The notes under the pieces: model-generated
The model's input: only the letters and a program-made list of their open reading frames with translations
Database searches by the model: none
Told to the model about the DNA's origin: nothing
Shown: positions 24,371 to 25,407 of the stretch, in pieces
Layout: each line of letters begins with the position of its first letter
How positions within the stretch are numbered: the first letter of the stretch is position 1
Source: CAZHTS01 sp964535315
GTDB taxonomy: Bacteria > Chloroflexota > Anaerolineae > Anaerolineales > Anaerolineaceae
DNA length: 25,407 bases
Assembly (NCBI GenBank): GCA_964535315.1
Contig: CAZHTS010000065.1
Span: 1 to 25,407 of the forward strand
Reading direction: 5' to 3'
Made by a program: the position numbers and the translations under genes

Positions 24371-25342
24371 ATGAAGAAAACGATTTTGCTTTCTGCTCCG
24401 TATATGCTGCCGTATATGCAGCGCTTTGGGCCGGTGCTGGCGCACTATGACCTCGACGTCATCCTGCCCGAAGTGCACGAACGCCTTTCCGAAGAAGAAC
24501 TGTTGGTCTACGCCGGCCAGTTTGACGGCGCCATTTGCGGCGACGATCGCTATACCGCCCGCGTCCTGGAGCGCTGCGTGCCGCGCCTTAAGGTCATCTC
24601 CAAATGGGGGACGGGGATCGATTCGCTCGACCGCACCGCAGCCGCCCGCCTGGGGGTGCAGATTCGCAACACGCCCAACGCCTTCACCCTGCCGGTCTCG
24701 GACAGCGTGCTGGGGTACATTCTGACCTTTGCCCGCCGCCTGCCGTGGATGGACCGGGCGATGAAGGCCGGGGAGTGGAACAAGATCCCGGGGCGTTCGT
24801 TGAGCGAGTGCACCCTGGGGGTGATCGGTATGGGCAACGTGGGCAAGGCGGTGCTGCGCCGCGGCCGCGCCTTTGGCCTCAAGCTGTTGGGCAACGACAT
24901 CGCCCCCATTGCCCCGGATTTCGTCCTGGAGCAGGGGGTGGAGATGCTGCCGCTCAAGGAGTTGTTGCCGCGCGCCGATTTTGTCAGCGTCAATTGCGAT
25001 CTCAACCCGACCAGTTTTCACCTGATCAACGCCGAGACGTTGCGCTGGATGAAGCCGGGGGCGATATTGATCAATACCGCCCGCGGCCCGATTGTGGATG
25101 AGGCGGCGTTGATTGCGGCCTTGCAGGCCGGGCAGATCGGCGGGGCGGCGATGGATGTGTTTGAAGTTGAGCCGCTGCCGCTCGATTCGCCGCTCAAGCA
25201 GATGGACAACGTCTTACTGGCGCCGCACAATTCCAATTCCAGCCCGGCGGCGTGGGAACGGGTGCACTGGAACACGATTCGTAATCTGCTGGACGGGTTA
25301 GAGATCGCTCACGACGACCTCGAGCAGTTTCAGCAGGGATAA
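24371..25342 (+). CDS. D-isomer-specific 2-hydroxyacid dehydrogenase (phosphoglycerate dehydrogenase-like)
   Basis: A 323-residue NAD-dependent dehydrogenase. The substrate-domain stretch VISKWGTGIDSLDRTAAARLGV recalls phosphoglycerate dehydrogenase. The cofactor motif GMGNVG is at 153-158. The catalytic residues are R238 in NTARGPIVDE, E267 in FEVEPL and H286 in LAPHNSN. The usual PHxGG after the histidine is changed to PHNSNSS, and there is no C-terminal ACT domain, so it is not a standard biosynthetic SerA. TGGAG lies about 7 bases before ATG 24371. It follows the divergent cytidylyltransferase after 30 bases with a TATAAT in between. It may act on a 2-hydroxy/2-keto acid linked to the glycan, or on serine-like precursor supply; neither can be decided from sequence. 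Confidence 0.83.
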   Translation: MKKTILLSAPYMLPYMQRFGPVLAHYDLDVILPEVHERLSEEELLVYAGQFDGAICGDDRYTARVLERCVPRLKVISKWGTGIDSLDRTAAARLGVQIRNTPNAFTLPVSDSVLGYILTFARRLPWMDRAMKAGEWNKIPGRSLSECTLGVIGMGNVGKAVLRRGRAFGLKLLGNDIAPIAPDFVLEQGVEMLPLKELLPRADFVSVNCDLNPTSFHLINAETLRWMKPGAILINTARGPIVDEAALIAALQAGQIGGAAMDVFEVEPLPLDSPLKQMDNVLLAPHNSNSSPAAWERVHWNTIRNLLDGLEIAHDDLEQFQQG

Positions 25343-25407
25343 AGTATCTTGATGAACCTTAATAACCGGTTTCGGTAACTTCTCTGGACGAGGGGCCGGC
25401 TCCCCCC
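25343..25407. other. 3' end of the window, no gene seen
   Basis: These 65 bases hold only an eight-codon reading frame from an ATG at about 25352. A GGGG...CCCC pairing at the extreme end (GGGGCCGGCTCCCC) may be the start of a terminator or another gene's leader, but the window stops there. Confidence 0.4.

Noticed and set aside
24371..25342. Calling the dehydrogenase serA (serine biosynthesis)
   Set aside because: It lacks an ACT domain and the PHxGG motif, and sits in a glycan locus; only the 2-hydroxyacid dehydrogenase family is secure.
25352..25378. Short open frame of eight codons near the right edge
   Set aside because: Too short, with no ribosome site and no similarity to a known leader peptide.

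Overview
The window is one GC-rich, densely packed polysaccharide biosynthesis and export locus. I read 23 protein genes, all on the + strand, mostly separated by 0-50 bases. Five junctions are 4-base ATGA stop/start overlaps. No stretch longer than 100 bases lacks a gene, and I see no tRNA, rRNA, CRISPR array, insertion sequence or broken gene. The protein repertoire and GC-rich style recall Chloroflexota (Anaerolineae-type) genomes, especially the large GT-C membrane proteins and the glycosyltransferase set. This placement is inference from memory of the families, not a search.

Layout. 1-5150: the 3' end of a GDP-L-fucose synthase gene, an ABC-2 polysaccharide exporter (permease plus ATPase with a Wzt-type C-terminal domain), a GT-B glycosyltransferase of capsule (KpsS/LipB-like) type and a class I methyltransferase. 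5174-10192: first sugar-acid module, with PseB-type dehydratase, RmlD-like reductase, NeuB-family synthase with SAF domain, a GT4 glycosyltransferase and an SpsF-type cytidylyltransferase. 10189-17942: assembly genes, with two GT-A glycosyltransferases, a second GT-B protein, a Gfo/Idh oxidoreductase and two multi-span GT-C-like membrane proteins. 17996-24340: second sugar-acid module, with SDR oxidoreductase, a NeuA cytidylyltransferase fused to a KdsC-like HAD phosphatase, a short NeuB without SAF domain, a third GT-B protein, a GT2 and a third, divergent cytidylyltransferase. 24371-25342: a D-2-hydroxyacid dehydrogenase. The last 65 bases hold no gene.

How the genes fit together. The locus can make GDP-L-fucose and apparently at least two different CMP-activated nonulosonic (sialic-acid-like) or related sugar acids. 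About nine glycosyltransferases would assemble the glycan and the ABC transporter would export it. The most unusual part is 17996-24340. There the NeuB resembles the animal sialic-acid-9-phosphate synthase in several motifs but lacks its SAF domain. It sits beside a NeuA-HAD fusion with the same domain order as vertebrate CMP-sialic acid synthetase. Together they suggest a phosphorylated-intermediate route rather than the usual bacterial free-sugar route. The first module has PseB but none of PseC, PseH or PseG inside the window; an RmlD-like reductase sits where the aminotransferase would be expected, so its product may be a non-standard sugar acid.
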